Shown here piece after piece: positions 43,625 through 51,478 of a stretch of DNA of 64,000 bases. Positions within the stretch are counted from its first letter, which is position 1. Each line of letters opens with the position of its first letter. The notes below the pieces were generated by a model, which saw only the letters and a list, made by a program, of their open reading frames with translations, had not been told where the DNA came from and ran no database searches. The position numbers and the translations under genes are program-made. The stretch comes from Streptomyces sp. NBC_01197 (GTDB lineage: Bacteria; Actinomycetota; Actinomycetes; Streptomycetales; Streptomycetaceae): positions 5,385,001-5,449,000 of the forward strand of contig NZ_CP108569.1 of the NCBI RefSeq assembly GCF_036010505.1, read 5' to 3'.

Positions 43625-44755
43625 ATGTCCGTAGCCACCATCGTTGACGGCGCCGCACCGTCCATCTGGGACGCCGCCCATGACGTCGACGCCCGCCGTC
43701 CCCGCTCCCTACAGACGCAGCTCGGCGCATCCGACACGGTGTGCGGCCGACGCGCCGCCTACATCCTGCATGGCGTCACTCCGACCGACAACGCCGACAA
43801 GCGCGCCGCGATCCTCGGCACGTTCATCCACTACGGGCTGCTGGAGTCGGCGCGTACGGAGTACGGCTGGCTGGTGGAGCGCAGCGTCCAGGACGGTCTG
43901 ATCCGGGGGCATGTCGACGTCGTCCAGCTCGACGCGGCTACGGCCGCCCGCCTGCCCGCCCGGCACAGACCGGCGATACCCGCCGACGTGCTCACCGTGG
44001 AGGACGTGAAGACGAAGTCCACGTACATGTGGGACCGCGTCCTCCGATACGGTGCTACGGCCGCCGAGCTGCGCCAGGTCTACCTGTACGCGGGCGCGCT
44101 GCACGAGTGCGGGTTCGAGAACGTGCCCGGCCAGCGGTACCTGTCCCGCCTGGGGCCACTCGACATCGGCCGCATCCGCTTCCGCTTCATCAACCGTGAC
44201 AGCGGCGCGGAGCACATCCAAGAGATCGAGTTCGACCCCCAGCGGGCCGCCGAGGCCCAGTGGTGGGTGGAGCGCGTGCGCGAGACCAGCGATCCCGAAG
44301 CGATGCCGCGCGACTTCAATGGGCCCGGCCTGGACGCCATCTGCGACTACTGCCCCTTCCGTTCCCTGTGCTGGCCGGGTACTGCGCCGGGTGTACCGGA
44401 GCAGACGGCCCTCATTCACAACGACGACGACCGCGAGCAGGCGCTCATCGAGTACGTGAAGGGCCACGAACTCGCCAGCGAGGGCAACCGCGTCAAAAAC
44501 TTCGCGCGCAAGAAGCTGGACCGGTCCCCGGCCGGGGTCTACGGGCCCAACAAGCTCTCCTGGCGGGGCGGGAACGATGAGGAGAAGGACGACGTGGAGG
44601 CGATGGTCGACCTCCACGAGATCGCGGGCATCTCGGTGCCCATGAGGCCGGACGCGGATCGCATGGTCAAGAACCTCAAGGCGGCGGGGCTGCCCGTGCC
44701 GCGGCGGAAGACCGGGAAGAAGACGGCCCCGGTCATCAACGTCGCGCCGGCCTGA
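43625..44755 (+). CDS. PD-(D/E)XK Fe-S nuclease (Cas4/AddB-like)
   Basis: The 376-aa protein has H69 in LGTFIHYGLL, D98 in RGHVDVVQLD, an E126/D127-x-K129 motif in TVEDVKTKS, and a QVYLY helix. Cysteines C40 and then C240, C243, C249 (AICDYCPFRSLC) are spaced as in 4Fe-4S AddB/Cas4 nucleases. It would resect DNA 5' to 3' for recombination with the upstream ATPase. ATG 43625 follows CCTCTTGGAGAACTCCC. The C-terminal 100 residues are an extra Lys-rich domain. Confidence 0.82.
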   Translation: MSVATIVDGAAPSIWDAAHDVDARRPRSLQTQLGASDTVCGRRAAYILHGVTPTDNADKRAAILGTFIHYGLLESARTEYGWLVERSVQDGLIRGHVDVVQLDAATAARLPARHRPAIPADVLTVEDVKTKSTYMWDRVLRYGATAAELRQVYLYAGALHECGFENVPGQRYLSRLGPLDIGRIRFRFINRDSGAEHIQEIEFDPQRAAEAQWWVERVRETSDPEAMPRDFNGPGLDAICDYCPFRSLCWPGTAPGVPEQTALIHNDDDREQALIEYVKGHELASEGNRVKNFARKKLDRSPAGVYGPNKLSWRGGNDEEKDDVEAMVDLHEIAGISVPMRPDADRMVKNLKAAGLPVPRRKTGKKTAPVINVAPA

Positions 44756-44774
44756 CGCGGAACCCGACTCTTCA

Positions 44775-44801
44775 GCCCCGCCCGTTCACGACGGACGGGG
44801 C
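44775..44801 (+). terminator. Intercistronic GC hairpin
   Basis: GCCCCGCCCGT and ACGGACGGGGC pair in an 11-bp stem with one mismatch and a 5-nt loop, 20 bp after the nuclease gene. It belongs to a set of similar hairpins between early genes; termination, attenuation or RNA processing are possible. Confidence 0.45.
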
Positions 44802-44843
44802 GCCCCGTCCTGCCGCCATGCTCGTACCGCCCCAAGGGGAACC

Positions 44844-45827
44844 GTGTCCATCCAACTGATGATCGCGGCGGCGTATCTGCCGCCCGATGTGCTCAGCCAG
44901 AGCCAGAAACTCGCCCTCATGAAGATCGCGGACAGCGCCGACGATGAGACGCGTCTCGCGCGGCCCGGCCTTACCCGTCTCGCGGCCTGGGTCGGTGTGA
45001 CCGACAAGCGCGCCATCACCATCGTCACGGAGCTGATAGCCAAGGGCCTCGTCGAACGCGTCGAGATCGGCAAGGCGGGCCGTTCTGCGGTCTACCGTGT
45101 CTTCCCGCTCGGCGTACCGCCGACGCCCAGCACTCCGGACCTCAAGGCGGCTGCGGAAGCCCGCAGGGCCGCTCCCAAGAACCCCCGCAAGGCCCGTTCC
45201 GGAGTCGTGCGTTCGACACCGGCCAAGCCCGCGATGACGTATCAGGACGTCGAGGCCCGCGAGGCCGAACGGCAGCAGAAGGCGGAAAAGCCCCAGGTGA
45301 AAGCAGGGTTCCACGCGGGGAACCCTGGGGAGGGTGCAGGGTTCCACGAGGGGAACCCGGAGGAGTCAGAAGACCGGGTTCCACCGGTGGAACCCGATGA
45401 GTTTCACGGGGGGAACCCACTGGGTTCCACCGGTGAAACCCCTTCCTTTCCTGGTCCTTCCTCTGTTCTTCCTTTCCCCCCTACCCCCACGGCTGACGCC
45501 GTAGGGGAGCCTGTGTCCGCCCCGACGGACACCCCGTCGCCCGACCCCGGGACTCCGCCGCAGAAGGGCTGTGCGCGCCACCGGGGGCGTCCCGCTGCCT
45601 CCTGTCGTGGATGCGGCACCAACCCGCGCGCAGAGCGCCAGAGAGAGCGGGAGGAGGCCAAGGCGGCGGAGCGCCAGGCGCACGGGCACTTCTGGAACGA
45701 GTGGCACGAGGACGCTGCCAGTCGCCGTCAACAGGTCGAGGAGCGGACCGAGTCGCTGGAGGCCGCCCGCAAGGCCGCGCGTCAGGCGGTGCTCGAATCG
45801 AAGGCCCGTAGGCAGCAAAAAACTTAG
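44844..45827 (+). CDS. Phage replication initiator-like wHTH protein with internal iterons
   Basis: The 327-aa protein has an N-terminal winged helix (SQSQKLALMKIADSADDETR, LTRLAAWVGVTDKRAITIV) like phage replication initiators. A repetitive middle carries FHAGNP, FHEGNP and FHGGNP units, and the end is basic and coiled with a CxxC pair (ARHRGRPAASCRGCG). The repetitive part is encoded by five palindromic repeats (45306-45441), so it probably contains the replication origin, as in lambda O. GTG 44844 starts the frame after CAAGGGGAACC. Partner helicases are not obvious in the window. Confidence 0.75.
   Translation: MSIQLMIAAAYLPPDVLSQSQKLALMKIADSADDETRLARPGLTRLAAWVGVTDKRAITIVTELIAKGLVERVEIGKAGRSAVYRVFPLGVPPTPSTPDLKAAAEARRAAPKNPRKARSGVVRSTPAKPAMTYQDVEAREAERQQKAEKPQVKAGFHAGNPGEGAGFHEGNPEESEDRVPPVEPDEFHGGNPLGSTGETPSFPGPSSVLPFPPTPTADAVGEPVSAPTDTPSPDPGTPPQKGCARHRGRPAASCRGCGTNPRAERQREREEAKAAERQAHGHFWNEWHEDAASRRQQVEERTESLEAARKAARQAVLESKARRQQKT
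45306..45441. repeat. Five palindromic iterons, origin candidate
   Basis: Copies start at 45306, 45339, 45376, 45399 and 45422, each a version of GGGTTCCAC-nn-G/T-GGGAACCC, 20 bp with dyad symmetry. Spacings are 33, 37, 23 and 23 bp. A nearly pure pyrimidine tract of about 50 bases (45439-45490) follows immediately and could ease unwinding. Location inside the initiator gene matches lambdoid origins. Confidence 0.7.
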
Positions 45828-45856
45828 GCTCCCGAAAGAATATTTCGCCAAGAATC

Positions 45857-45888
45857 TGGACATCCGTAGTAATGCATATAGAATAGAA
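45857..45888 (+). promoter_or_regulatory. Early promoter, TGCATATAGAATAGAA type
   Basis: TGGACA (45857-45862), 16-bp spacer and TAGAAT (45879-45884) within TGCATATAGAATAGAA (45873-45888). The site is 42 bp before ATG 45931 and is one of five near-identical copies. AAGAATATTTC upstream makes the region locally AT-rich. Confidence 0.75.
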
Positions 45889-45930
45889 CCACAAGGAGGG
45901 GGAAAGGCCCCCTCGGACCGGAAGGACGAC

Positions 45931-46359
45931 ATGAGCTACCTGCCCATCCTTCGCCGCCAGCACAAGGGCGCGATCGTGCTCGACAGCAGCGCCGCCGCTC
46001 ACGAGCAGATCCGCACCCTCGCCGACCTCTACCGCGAAGACGCCGAAGGTGTCGGCGACATGCTCATCCAGATAGCCGACCTCAAGGACCAGGCCGAGCG
46101 TGAGCGTGACCTCGACGGCCTCGGCCATGCCGAGCACGTCCGGGACGAGATCGTCGCCGAACTCCTCAACGAGATCGGCGGCGCGGAGACCCACCTCGAC
46201 CCCCGCGACAACCACCACGCCCTCATGCAGGCGCGCAGCCTCGCCTACCAGGCTCGGTGCATCGCCGACGCGGCCCAGCGGCGCGCCGAGGAGTTGGCGG
46301 TCTTCACTGCCGTCGCTCGGGGGGCGCGGGAGGAGCGCCGGAGGCCCCCCGTCTGCTAG
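45931..46359 (+). CDS. Hypothetical early protein, helical
   Basis: The 142-aa product starts at ATG 45931 after GGAAGGACGAC. It is almost wholly helical and acidic, with LADLYREDAEGVGDMLIQIA, EHVRDEIVAELLNEIGGAE and a final basic Arg-rich tail. No family is recognised. It is the first gene after a phage-type promoter, so it should be strongly expressed early. Confidence 0.68.
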   Translation: MSYLPILRRQHKGAIVLDSSAAAHEQIRTLADLYREDAEGVGDMLIQIADLKDQAERERDLDGLGHAEHVRDEIVAELLNEIGGAETHLDPRDNHHALMQARSLAYQARCIADAAQRRAEELAVFTAVARGAREERRRPPVC

Positions 46360-46437
46360 TCCGGGCGTTCAATCCGTTCCAAAATAGATCCCAACTCTGT
46401 ACTGCCGAGTGGCACAAGACCTCTTGGAGAGAAACCC

Positions 46438-47091
46438 GTGAGCAACGAACTCGCGCAGATGGCCCCGATGCCCGTGCACCGCAACACCGACGACCCGCTG
46501 TGGAGGAAGCTCTGGAACGCGTACGAGCCGGTCATCACCGCGCTGCGGCGCATCCCGCTCGTGACCGACGTCGAGATCAGCGGCGGCATGTTCGGCATCA
46601 CCGCGCAGCTCACCGACGGATCGCACCTGTGGATCTCGTCGGTCGGGGAATTGCCCCTTGACCCCAAGGAGGTCGAGGGCTGGCACGTCAGGCGCGGGCA
46701 CGAGGACACCCCGACCGTCGACGAGTTGGTCTACAACTCCACCGAGGATGGCGAGCACGCGCAACACAGCAACAACGTCGTGCCCCTCCTCCGGGCCATC
46801 AGCGCCTTCGTCACCGAGCGGCGCCTCGCTCCCAGGCGCATCGACCTCGTGGCGGTCCAGATCGACGGCGTGACTAGGAAGCACAAGCGCATCAGCCAGG
46901 TCGTCCAGGGCCCCTTCGACGACCGGCATGCGGCCGTCAAGGAGTACGGCTACACCACCCATGGGCTCATCCAGGACGGCTGGCGCTGCATTCACGAACA
47001 GGGCGGCGTGGACTGGCCGCTCACCGTTTGGGAGCTGAACGGCGAGATCGCCACCGTCTACCTCGCCCACGTCGGTCAGGCCAGCGCCTGA
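46438..47091 (+). CDS. Hypothetical early protein
   Basis: The 217-aa product starts at GTG 46438, behind ACCTCTTGGAGAGAAACCC. It has a mixed alpha/beta composition, with LWRKLWNAYEPVITALRRIP, VDELVYNSTEDGEHAQHSNN and a C-terminal PLTVWELNGEIATVYLAHV. I cannot name a family. It overlaps the next gene's ATG (TGATG) and so is co-translated with it. Confidence 0.68.
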   Translation: MSNELAQMAPMPVHRNTDDPLWRKLWNAYEPVITALRRIPLVTDVEISGGMFGITAQLTDGSHLWISSVGELPLDPKEVEGWHVRRGHEDTPTVDELVYNSTEDGEHAQHSNNVVPLLRAISAFVTERRLAPRRIDLVAVQIDGVTRKHKRISQVVQGPFDDRHAAVKEYGYTTHGLIQDGWRCIHEQGGVDWPLTVWELNGEIATVYLAHVGQASA

Positions 47092-47309
47092 TGCCCGGGA
47101 CCGAGATGCGCCAGCCGAGCGCCGTCGAGGAGACCGCCAATCGTCCGTGCAACTGCGTATTCGCCCACGCACGGAACGACGAGGAGCGAGCGCAGGCACA
47201 GGCCGCGCTGGACAACGCGCTGAAGACCAACGACGCCCACGCCGTGCTCGTCGCCTGCATGCAGCTCATGCAGCCCTGCCCGGCGCGCGATGAGCCGGTG
47301 ACGCGATGA
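47091..47309 (+). CDS. Small hypothetical early protein
   Basis: This 72-aa product overlaps the previous stop by ATG 47091. It contains a helical Glu/Ala-rich centre (HARNDEERAQAQAALDNAL) and Cys residues at both ends (RPCNCVF, CMQLMQPCPA). No family is recognised. Its stop overlaps the next small gene, consistent with a coupled set of small early genes. Confidence 0.6.
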   Translation: MPGTEMRQPSAVEETANRPCNCVFAHARNDEERAQAQAALDNALKTNDAHAVLVACMQLMQPCPARDEPVTR

Positions 47310-47461
47310 CCGCCGTCTACGCCCTACTCGCGCTCGCTGTCGGCGTGGGCATCGGCTTCACCGTGATCGTCATCGGCGACCTCCGTTGGGAGGCCCGCAA
47401 CCGGCTCCCGCGGTGCTCCACCTGCGGCGAACAGCACCACCGCCACGCCGTCCACCGCTGA
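47306..47461 (+). CDS. Small membrane protein with CxxC pair, 51 aa
   Basis: ATG 47306 overlaps the preceding stop and TGA is at 47459-47461. The N-terminus is one membrane helix (AVYALLALAVGVGIGFTVIV) and the cytoplasmic tail has CSTCGEQHHRHAVH, a likely metal site. Coupled translation and a clear helix support it as real. Its function is unknown. Confidence 0.6.
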   Translation: MTAVYALLALAVGVGIGFTVIVIGDLRWEARNRLPRCSTCGEQHHRHAVHR

Positions 47462-47465
47462 ACAC

Positions 47466-47489
47466 TGTCCGGCCCGGCGTCAGGCCGGA
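47466..47489 (+). terminator. Intercistronic GC hairpin
   Basis: GTCCGGCC and GGCCGGAC form a perfect 8-bp stem with an 8-nt loop. It is followed directly by the ACCTCTTGGAGA motif and the next gene start, the same arrangement as at 48013. Confidence 0.5.
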
Positions 47490-47518
47490 CAACCACAGAC
47501 CTCTTGGAGAACACCCTC

Positions 47519-48001
47519 GTGGGATACCAGATGTACCTGCAGACCCTTGCCGGCCAGCCCGCCGACGGAGACGAGAACCGCTTCCTCTTCGCGTGGACGG
47601 CGCTGCCGCGAACACTCGACGTCATGGCCAACTTCGGGATGCTCACCGAGTTGCCCGTGCCCTCAGCCCCCACTTTGTCCGCCTACGGTCTGGCGGTCCA
47701 GGACTTCCAGCCCGGCGCCCAGCCCGACCAGGCGACGGCGAACCGCATCGCGGAGTACCGGGCCGCGTACCAGGCCGTCATGAACGCTGCGGAGACCGAG
47801 CCGACCGGCATCCCGGTCTACAAGCTCGTGAACAACGACGGCTTCCTCGTCACCGTCGCTGAGATCAGCGCGGCGCTGAGCGCCTACGAGGCCCACCCGA
47901 GCGTGGACATCGCTGAGATGCCCGTGGGCGATCCGACGTGGCGGTACTGGACGGCGTTCCTGCGCCGCGCACAGACACACGGCGGCTTCCGCACGCACTG
48001 A
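47519..48001 (+). CDS. Hypothetical early protein
   Basis: I use GTG 47519 (VGYQMYLQTLAGQPADGDEN), eight bases after the GGAG of ACCTCTTGGAGAAC, giving 160 aa. The protein is mostly helical, with TANRIAEYRAAYQAVMNAAE and a C-terminal PVGDPTWRYWTAFLRRAQ. It is not a family I can name. It is followed by a strong GC hairpin and the methyltransferase gene. Confidence 0.65.
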   Translation: MGYQMYLQTLAGQPADGDENRFLFAWTALPRTLDVMANFGMLTELPVPSAPTLSAYGLAVQDFQPGAQPDQATANRIAEYRAAYQAVMNAAETEPTGIPVYKLVNNDGFLVTVAEISAALSAYEAHPSVDIAEMPVGDPTWRYWTAFLRRAQTHGGFRTH

Positions 48002-48012
48002 TCCCGGCCATC

Positions 48013-48039
48013 GCCCGGCCCCGCCTCGCGGGGCCGGGC
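48013..48039 (+). terminator. Intercistronic GC hairpin
   Basis: GCCCGGCCCCGC and GCGGGGCCGGGC form a perfect 12-bp stem with a 3-nt loop, 12 bp after the previous stop and 9 bp before ACCTCTTGGAGAA. It may limit read-through into the methylase gene or stabilise the upstream RNA. Confidence 0.55.
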
Positions 48040-48071
48040 TCCGCAGAACCTCTTGGAGAACGACCACCACC

Positions 48072-49568
48072 ATGGCCAAAGTCATCGACCTGCTGTGCGG
48101 CGCAGGAGGCAGCAGTACCGGACTCGTCGAAGCCGGATACGAACTGATCCTCGGGATCAACCACTGGCAACTCGCCATCGACACGCACGCCGCGAACCAC
48201 CGCAATGCCGATCACGCCTGCATCGACATCTCCGGCTTCCCGATGCGCTACCTGCCCAACGCCGACATGCTGTGGGCATCGGTCATCTGCACCGAGATCA
48301 GCCCCGCGGGCGGACGGCGGCGTGAGACCAACCAGATGGATCTGCTCGACCTGATCGACGAGGGCGAGGACTGGGAGGCCCTGACCAAGGACGCCTTCGA
48401 ACGCACCCGGGTCACCGGCTGGTGCGTCGTCCGGGCAGCCGAGGCCAAGCGGTTCAAGGCCATCGTCGTGGAGAACGTGGTCGAGTTCGGTCTCGACTGG
48501 ATCTTGTTCCCGAAGTGGCTCGAAGCGATGGAACTCCTCGGCTACCAGTACCAGATCGTGTCCGTGAGCAGCGCCCACGTCGGCGACGACGTCAATCTGC
48601 GCGCCCCGCAGTGGCGCGACCGGATGTACGTGGTCTTCACCCTCAAGACCATGCGCAAGCCGGACCTGAAGCCCAGGCCGCTGGCCCCTTGTGTGGACTG
48701 CGGCGAGGACGTGCACGCCGTTCAGTCGTGGAACGTCGAAGGTGTACGGATCGGGAAGTACCGGCGCGACTACATCTACCGCTGCCCCAACGCCCGCTGC
48801 CGCCACGCCATGGTCGAGCCGTACGTCCGCCCGGCCAGCGACATCATCAACTGGGACGACCTCGGCACGCGCATCGGGGACCGCAAGAGGCCCCTCGTGG
48901 ACACCACGATGGACCGCATCCGCAGTGGTCTCAGCAAGTTTCCATACCGCCCCAGCTCGATCACCCTCACCCACGGCAAGGAGGGCAGTGACCGGGCGTA
49001 CGCCGTCGAGGATCGACCCCTGCCGACCCGCACCGCCAAGCAGGGTGACGCCTTGCTCGTGCCGACTGGCGGCTCGTGGAACACCGACGCCGTCCCCGTT
49101 GACGTACCCCTGCGCACTCGCACCACCCGCGAGAGTGAAGCCCTCCTGACGGTGGACCCGTTCATCATCGAATTCCGGAACCACGCCACCGCCAGCCCCG
49201 CGAGTAGTCCGCTGAGCGGCATCACCGCGCAAGGCAATCACCACGGCCTGGTCACCCACGCCGGCCGAGTGCCCGAGCAGGCGCGGAACACCCTCGTCGT
49301 GCCGTACCGCAAAAGCGCGGTGAAGACGGCCGCCGAACCCGTCCACACCCTCTCCACCCGTGACTCGGCCGCCCTGGTCCGCTCCGCACCGGACATCAAC
49401 GACTGCTACTTCCGCATGCTCAAGCCTCGCGAACAGCTCGAAGGGCAGCGGCTTCCCAGGAAGTACATCGTCTACGGCACCCAGGCCGAACAGACCATGC
49501 TGGCGGGCAACGCGGTCTCCGTCAACGTCGCGCGGTGGATAGGCGAGCGATTGGAGCACGTCCTGTGA
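48072..49568 (+). CDS. C5-cytosine DNA methyltransferase-like protein
   Basis: The 498-aa protein has motif I DLLCGAGGSSTGLVEAG and motif VI VVENVVEF of cytosine-C5 methylases, with SAM-binding and target-recognition parts. Motif IV is SVICTEIS (C73): the cysteine is present but the usual Pro before it is replaced by Ile, as in a divergent actinophage subgroup. A central insert has CVDCGEDVHAVQS and CPNARCRHAM, a possible zinc ribbon. C-terminal AGNAVSVNVARW is motif X-like. It probably methylates phage DNA against host restriction; activity needs testing because of the altered motif IV. Confidence 0.85.
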   Translation: MAKVIDLLCGAGGSSTGLVEAGYELILGINHWQLAIDTHAANHRNADHACIDISGFPMRYLPNADMLWASVICTEISPAGGRRRETNQMDLLDLIDEGEDWEALTKDAFERTRVTGWCVVRAAEAKRFKAIVVENVVEFGLDWILFPKWLEAMELLGYQYQIVSVSSAHVGDDVNLRAPQWRDRMYVVFTLKTMRKPDLKPRPLAPCVDCGEDVHAVQSWNVEGVRIGKYRRDYIYRCPNARCRHAMVEPYVRPASDIINWDDLGTRIGDRKRPLVDTTMDRIRSGLSKFPYRPSSITLTHGKEGSDRAYAVEDRPLPTRTAKQGDALLVPTGGSWNTDAVPVDVPLRTRTTRESEALLTVDPFIIEFRNHATASPASSPLSGITAQGNHHGLVTHAGRVPEQARNTLVVPYRKSAVKTAAEPVHTLSTRDSAALVRSAPDINDCYFRMLKPREQLEGQRLPRKYIVYGTQAEQTMLAGNAVSVNVARWIGERLEHVL

Positions 49569-50017
49569 CCGGATCCCGCAGCGTCCTGCCCGGCACCCAC
49601 GTCACCGACCACGCACCCTGCTGGGGCGATCCCGACTTTGCCGTAGCCGACGACAGATGGAAGACCGGCCAGGACCTGGTCGCCATATGCGAACCCGTCC
49701 TCTACGTCTGTGGCGGCTGCCCGTTTAGAGCCGCCTGCATTCGGCAGGTTCTCCCGGCCAAGAACGACTTCGACGGCGTGTGCGGCGGGCGTATCTGGCT
49801 CAACGGCGTGATCGTCCACGCCCTGCCGGGTGCCGATCCCGCCGAGTTCCCGCCCGCGGTCATCCGCAAGACGTGTGGCACCGCCGCCGGGTCGCGCGCC
49901 CACCGGAGAGCCGTCGAGCAGCAGTGCCCGGGGTGCGAACCCTTCTACCGGCCCGGCCCTAATCCGCTGGACGACGAGGACAACACGCGACAGCTCGAAC
50001 TCCCCGACGTCGCCTGA
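49565..50017 (+). CDS. WhiB-like transcription factor
   Basis: The 150-aa product starts at GTG 49565, overlapping the methylase stop. Cysteines C19, C49, C52 and C58 have the C-x29-C-x2-C-x5-C spacing of WhiB-like Fe-S proteins (APCW...CGGCPFRAAC). These are followed by DGVCGGRIW in place of the usual GVWGG turn. WhiB-like proteins bind an Fe-S cluster and sigma factor; phage members such as that of TM4 interfere with host WhiB-dependent sporulation and can exclude superinfection. The C-terminus is unusually long and acidic. Confidence 0.82.
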   Translation: MTGSRSVLPGTHVTDHAPCWGDPDFAVADDRWKTGQDLVAICEPVLYVCGGCPFRAACIRQVLPAKNDFDGVCGGRIWLNGVIVHALPGADPAEFPPAVIRKTCGTAAGSRAHRRAVEQQCPGCEPFYRPGPNPLDDEDNTRQLELPDVA

Positions 50018-50094
50018 ACGAAGAAGGACGCATGCCCCACAACCAACACACCTGACCTTCTGCGCAGGCACCACTCCTCAGGACAAGGAAGACC

Positions 50095-50439
50095 ATGAAC
50101 AAGAACCTCCTCATCGACGAAGTCGCATCGAAAATCGGCAACCGGGCCGCCGCGGCGGAGGCGGTCGAAGCCGTCTTCGACTCCATCGTCCGCGCAGTCA
50201 CCGAAGGAAAGAGGGTGCGCGTCACCGGCTTCGGCTCCATCGCACCGGTGGAGCGGCCGGCCCGCGCAGCGCGGAACCCCCAGACCGGCGAACGCGTGCT
50301 CGTGAAGGCCACCCGCGCGGTCCAGTTCCGCCCCGGAGCCTCCTTCAAGGCGCTGGTCGACGGCACCAAGAGCCTCCCGGAAGAGGGCAGCGCCATCAAG
50401 AAGGCTCCCAAGACGCCGCGCAGCAAGGCGGTGCGCTGA
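50095..50439 (+). CDS. HU-family DNA-binding protein
   Basis: The 114-aa protein has the HU fold: MNKNLLIDEVASKIGNRAAA helices, VTEGKRVRVTGFGSIAPVER, and the DNA-binding arm with RNPQTGERVLVKATRAVQF. A Lys/Pro-rich tail (KKAPKTPRSKAVR) extends it, as in shortened HupS-like proteins. It would bend and compact phage or host DNA and could assist replication. It follows AGGACAAGGAAGACC and overlaps the next gene. Confidence 0.9.
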   Translation: MNKNLLIDEVASKIGNRAAAAEAVEAVFDSIVRAVTEGKRVRVTGFGSIAPVERPARAARNPQTGERVLVKATRAVQFRPGASFKALVDGTKSLPEEGSAIKKAPKTPRSKAVR

Positions 50440-50873
50440 TGCGCGACGAGATAGCGGACCAGGTCTGGGACGCCGTCGACCACTGGGTGGAAGGACGCCA
50501 TGAGGAGTCCGTGCAGATCCTCGCCACGCTGGCACAGACGCAGACGCCATCGATGATGTACGGGGTCGCCTGCGGCATCGCCACCGTCGCCAGAGCCGCG
50601 CTGACGAAGATGCACGGTCACCAGTCCCACGACTGCTTCTGGGGCATCAAGACCCCGGACGGGTCACGGCCGGAGGACAGGGTTCCCCCGCACCACTTGT
50701 TCGCTGCGCGGTTCATCGCTGCCAACCTCAACAACGACAAGGACACGGCCCTGGCTCTCTATAAGGCTGCCTGCGCCTCGGACGCCCCTGAACTTTGGCC
50801 CGCATGCATGCACATGCTCCTCGCGGCGACGGGAGAAGCCGTGCTTGCCGCCACTGCGGGGGGCGACCGGTGA
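50439..50873 (+). CDS. Hypothetical early protein
   Basis: The 144-aa product starts at ATG 50439 (TGATG overlap with HU). It is helical, with AVDHWVEGRHEESVQILATL, VACGIATVARAALTKMHG and WPACMHMLLAATGEAVLAA. No family is recognised. The stop overlaps the GTG of the resolvase-like gene, so the three genes are probably translated together. Confidence 0.65.
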   Translation: MRDEIADQVWDAVDHWVEGRHEESVQILATLAQTQTPSMMYGVACGIATVARAALTKMHGHQSHDCFWGIKTPDGSRPEDRVPPHHLFAARFIAANLNNDKDTALALYKAACASDAPELWPACMHMLLAATGEAVLAATAGGDR

Positions 50874-51319
50874 ACGGTGTGGCCGCGCACTCAGCCGATA
50901 CCGAGACGACGGACTGGTTCGACGGATTGCCAGGGCGCCGCTTCAGGGTGGCCATGCCCCCGCGGTTGCTGCTCATCAACTCCAACCAACGGCTTCACCA
51001 TCACCGTCGCGCAGACATCACCAAGGTCCTGCGGCGCGCGGCCTGGGCAGCCTCGCGGGGCGTCCCGCATCTGGAGCGAGCCCACATCGTCGGCGTACTG
51101 CATCCCGAAGGCCGGCAGAGGCGAGACCCGGCCAACTGGTATCCGAGCTTCAAGGCATGCGTCGACGGGCTCGTGGACCAGGGCGTGCTGGACGACGACG
51201 ACCACACGAGAGTCGTCGGACCGGACATGAGGCTCGGCCACGTGGTCAGCGGGCCGCGCCTCGTCATCCACATCCGGGAACTCGCAATAGCAGGCACCCC
51301 CGCTGAACTGCGGAAATAG
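50870..51319 (+). CDS. RusA-like Holliday junction resolvase
   Basis: The 149-aa protein resembles phage RusA-type endonucleases. LLLINSNQRLHHHRRADITK corresponds to the N-terminal LN-x-R-x-H-W region, and YPSFKACVDGLVDQGVLDDD followed by DHTRVVGP to the catalytic K...D-x-L/D-x-G...DDD segment. It would resolve branched DNA during recombination and packaging. GTG 50870 overlaps the previous stop. Conservation of the acidic residues is good, but the fold call is by eye. Confidence 0.72.
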   Translation: MNGVAAHSADTETTDWFDGLPGRRFRVAMPPRLLLINSNQRLHHHRRADITKVLRRAAWAASRGVPHLERAHIVGVLHPEGRQRRDPANWYPSFKACVDGLVDQGVLDDDDHTRVVGPDMRLGHVVSGPRLVIHIRELAIAGTPAELRK

Positions 51320-51353
51320 CACACACGTTGATCAAGAAAATCCGCCCGAAATC

Positions 51354-51385
51354 TTGCAAACCCCTCTGATGCATATAGAATAGAA
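51354..51385 (+). promoter_or_regulatory. Early promoter, TGCATATAGAATAGAA type
   Basis: TTGCAA (51354-51359), a 16-bp spacer and TAGAAT (51376-51381) inside an exact TGCATATAGAATAGAA (51370-51385). It lies between the resolvase gene and a 16-bp GC hairpin, about 95 bp before TTG 51479. Confidence 0.78.
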
Positions 51386-51413
51386 CCATCAAGAGGGGGG
51401 ACCCCACCCGAAC

Positions 51414-51457
51414 TCCGCCCGGCGGCCGGTGACATCACAACCCGGCCGCCGGGCGGA
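51414..51457 (+). terminator. Perfect 16-bp intercistronic hairpin
   Basis: TCCGCCCGGCGGCCGG and CCGGCCGCCGGGCGGA are exact inverse copies with a 12-nt loop. It lies in the 5' leader of a promoter that starts only about 30 bp upstream, so it may attenuate or protect that transcript rather than end an upstream one. Confidence 0.6.
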
Positions 51458-51478
51458 CCTGCGCCAAGGAGCCCGCAA

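Noticed and set aside
45306..45441. Regular repeats considered as a CRISPR array
   Set aside because: Only five 20-bp palindromes with uneven 3-17 bp gaps inside a coding gene; iterons fit better.
46369..46395. TAGATC box with CCAAAATAGATCCCAAC as another early promoter
   Set aside because: Only partly resembles the other sites and has no -35 at proper spacing; kept out of the promoter list.
47865..49559. 564-codon minus-strand frame opposite the cytosine methylase
   Set aside because: Antisense to a gene with clear methylase motifs; no recognisable domain on the minus strand.
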